A DNA stretch of 64,000 bases from Branchiostoma floridae (Eukaryota; Chordata; Leptocardii; Amphioxiformes; Branchiostomatidae): contig NC_049991.1 in assembly GCF_000003815.2 (NCBI RefSeq), forward strand, positions 4,142,437 to 4,206,436, written 5' to 3'. Below, piece after piece: positions 62,236 to 64,000 of this stretch. The notes under the pieces are model-generated. The model had not been told where the DNA came from, did no database searches, and saw only the letters and a program-made list of their open reading frames with translations. Position 1 is the first letter of the stretch. The number at the start of each line of letters is the position of its first letter. The translations under genes and the position numbers were made by a program.

Positions 62236-62741
62236 AACTCTTTCCCAAACTTATGATACTATCAATGCCAGCGCAAAACCTGCTTGTAGATTATAACAAA
62301 GGTCCTCCAGAACCTACGGTACCTCTACACTAGACCATACATGACGACAGCAAAGCTACCGGTAAATGAATCATGGTTAACATAGTGAAGCATAATCACC
62401 CTTGGAAACTCTGTACACTTTACTACTATCATGCAATAAAAACTATTATGCATAATTATGCATAAACCTGAGAAGAATTATGCATAATTATGCATAACCC
62501 TAAGAAAGCTTATGCATAATTATGCATAATTATGCATAACTCTAAGAAGGGTTATGCATAATTATGCATAATTATGCATAACTGGACTAATCCCCAGGGG
62601 GTCATCAATGGCGGCTACGTATTTCTTACATCATTTTTACCTATACTACGTGATATCAGCCCATCTGGGTATATAGTTGCTGAGATATGGGAGGTCTGTC
62701 AGGAATTAAACTGGAACAGCAGAATTAAACTGGAGGCTGTT
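62236..62741 (+). repeat. ~0.5-kb repeat, right inverted copy
   Basis: Mirror of 51970-52491 over its full length, including TTATGCATAATTATGCATAA palindromes at 62449-62581 and the GTCATCAATGGCGGCTACGT segment. Confidence 0.85.
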
Positions 62742-62925
62742 TTTTGTAGTTTGTAGCAAGGTACTTAAAAGACAGATGCCACTTGTAGCACTGTGAAAAT
62801 GACGTATATACTTAATAGAAAATGTGCAATACTAGAGCATGATGCAATGAGTCTGCCATAATCGTTTTGTATTTAAGATGTAGAAATTGGAAAAAAAACA
62901 AGAGTGGATTTAACATCGACTATCA

Positions 62926-63121
62926 TAATTCCACCAGGTGCCCTAATACCACCACCTCAAATATGTTAGTATAGAGCTCTTCCCAAGATTATCTTGAACG
63001 CCGAATGTTAAATATCCTAAATGTAATACAATTCAGATATTTAGGTGTTGAAGCCAATCTTGATAAGGCCTCGTGACAACGTTTTCTGAGGTGGCGGTAT
63101 AATGGCACCTGGTGGAATCAT
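62926..63121. mobile_element. Short MITE with ~36-bp TIRs
   Basis: ATTCCACCAGGTGCCCTAAT ... CCACCACCTCA at the left; TGAGGTGGCGGTATAATGGC ... CTGGTGGAAT at the right. About 195 bp, no coding. Confidence 0.75.
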
Positions 63122-64000
63122 GCAAATGTATGTTATACAATTGTATATGTTTGTGTGTTTTACTTTCTATTTCTTGACCGTCGACATGACCAAGAATCTT
63201 ACTGCTTTAAGACATTTCCAATAAGATGCCGGAGGGGTTTTAAATTATGTACATAGTACCAAAGCGTGTTACTAAACTTCAATTTGTATGAATAATTAGA
63301 CATCCAACTGGTCCTGCACTACCAAAAATGCCTTTTCTTGTTTATCTTGTTTTGCTTCCTCACAGAAAATTCATCTTCCAGGAAGAAAAAAAATCTTGTA
63401 TTTCTTAAGAGTTGAATCTGGTTATAAAAAAAAGAATTTCTAGAATTTTTTCTTGCATTATAAGAAAAAAAAAGAAAATTTTGCTTAAATCTCTCTATTT
63501 AATGAACCTTTAAGACCTGAGCACATATGAATCGCTAATCGTCATATTGAGTTCCTAAGAGTATGCCGTTTTTGCATGCTTATTTGTATGCGAGTTCCGC
63601 TTGGAATATTTCTTAAAAGAAGTAATTGAAAATGTTACAGCACTTCACGTTGAGATCATTGTAGTTGTCAATAACATTGTGGCTTTTCTAAACCAAAGTG
63701 ATGTAACATATTATACTTGATGTTTGCTTATGTTGATACAATAAAAAGGGGCTATTTTAGAATCAGATGGTGATGTTTCTCTTTATTCTGTAGAAATTTA
63801 ACAAAAGCAAGCTTATTTCTTAGTTGGTCAGAAGTCTTTCACGTGTTCCATTATCACAAGACGTCTGACATCGTGATTATAAAATGCTTGTTCCAGCGTT
63901 ACTTATGCCTTAGTTGATTAACTGGTATCAAAACCTTCAAAGTTAAAACCAAACCTGTACCAGTGATCAACTCTTACCCTCTTGGCAAATGCTGCCGCTT
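63122..64000. other. No gene seen
   Basis: AT-rich end of the window with no supported coding or repeat structure. Confidence 0.4.

Overview
The window looks like nuclear DNA of an invertebrate deuterostome, most likely a lancelet (Branchiostoma). The reasons are small exons in long AT-rich introns with GT-AG boundaries, animal protein families, a very dense mix of MITEs, SINE-like repeats, minisatellites and microsatellites, and two assembly gaps of exactly 100 N. The organism is inferred, since no search was possible. Most long open frames in the window are repeat artefacts, and very little of the 64 kb is coding.

Two multi-exon genes can be rebuilt on the + strand with every splice phase closing. 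(1) Positions 5801-34693 hold a 15-exon gene for a 714-residue membrane guanylate cyclase. Its order is a short cytosolic N-terminus, TM1, a NIT (nitrate/nitrite-sensing type) sensor domain, TM2, a signalling helix and a class III guanylate cyclase catalytic domain with all key residues, then a C-terminal tail. It has no kinase-homology domain, so it is a NIT-GC rather than a natriuretic-peptide-type receptor. (2) Positions 40921-50275 hold an 8-exon gene for a 545-residue type II membrane C-type lectin. Its cytosolic tail has three evenly spaced NPMY (NPxY-type) motifs, one per exon, plus a 21-bp in-frame repeat. Then come one TM helix, two duplicated coiled-coil exons and one C-type lectin domain. 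A single BACK-domain exon of a Kelch-like protein lies on the - strand at 38785-38924 and looks isolated.

Layout: 1-5.7 kb is repeats and intergenic DNA. 5.8-34.7 kb is the NIT-GC gene, whose introns carry minisatellites (8.3-9.9 kb), a duplicated TIR element (9.9-11.85 kb), a nested CCGGAG satellite (14.5-15.5 kb), a 162-bp-period satellite (16.3-18.1 kb), degenerate tandem copies of the TM1 exon (18.2-18.65 kb, plus one at 13.7 kb), a CTGT-rich tract (20.1-20.75 kb), a foldback around an assembly gap (32.0-32.57 kb) and a TTAA-flanked MITE (33.4-34.35 kb). 35.2-36.5 kb is a hAT-like nested element with an assembly gap. 36.5-40.9 kb is intergenic with repeats. 40.9-50.4 kb is the lectin gene, with another TTAA MITE in an intron (47.0-47.94 kb). 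50.5-64 kb is gene-poor, with two inverted ~0.5-kb copies 9.7 kb apart, SINEs, and several TIR elements.

The most interesting points are the decayed TM1-exon array next to the functional exon, the triple NPMY lectin tail, a dispersed set of short hairpins that keep a hammerhead-like core while the stem changes by compensation, and three related ~0.9-kb TTAA elements with different termini but similar interiors.
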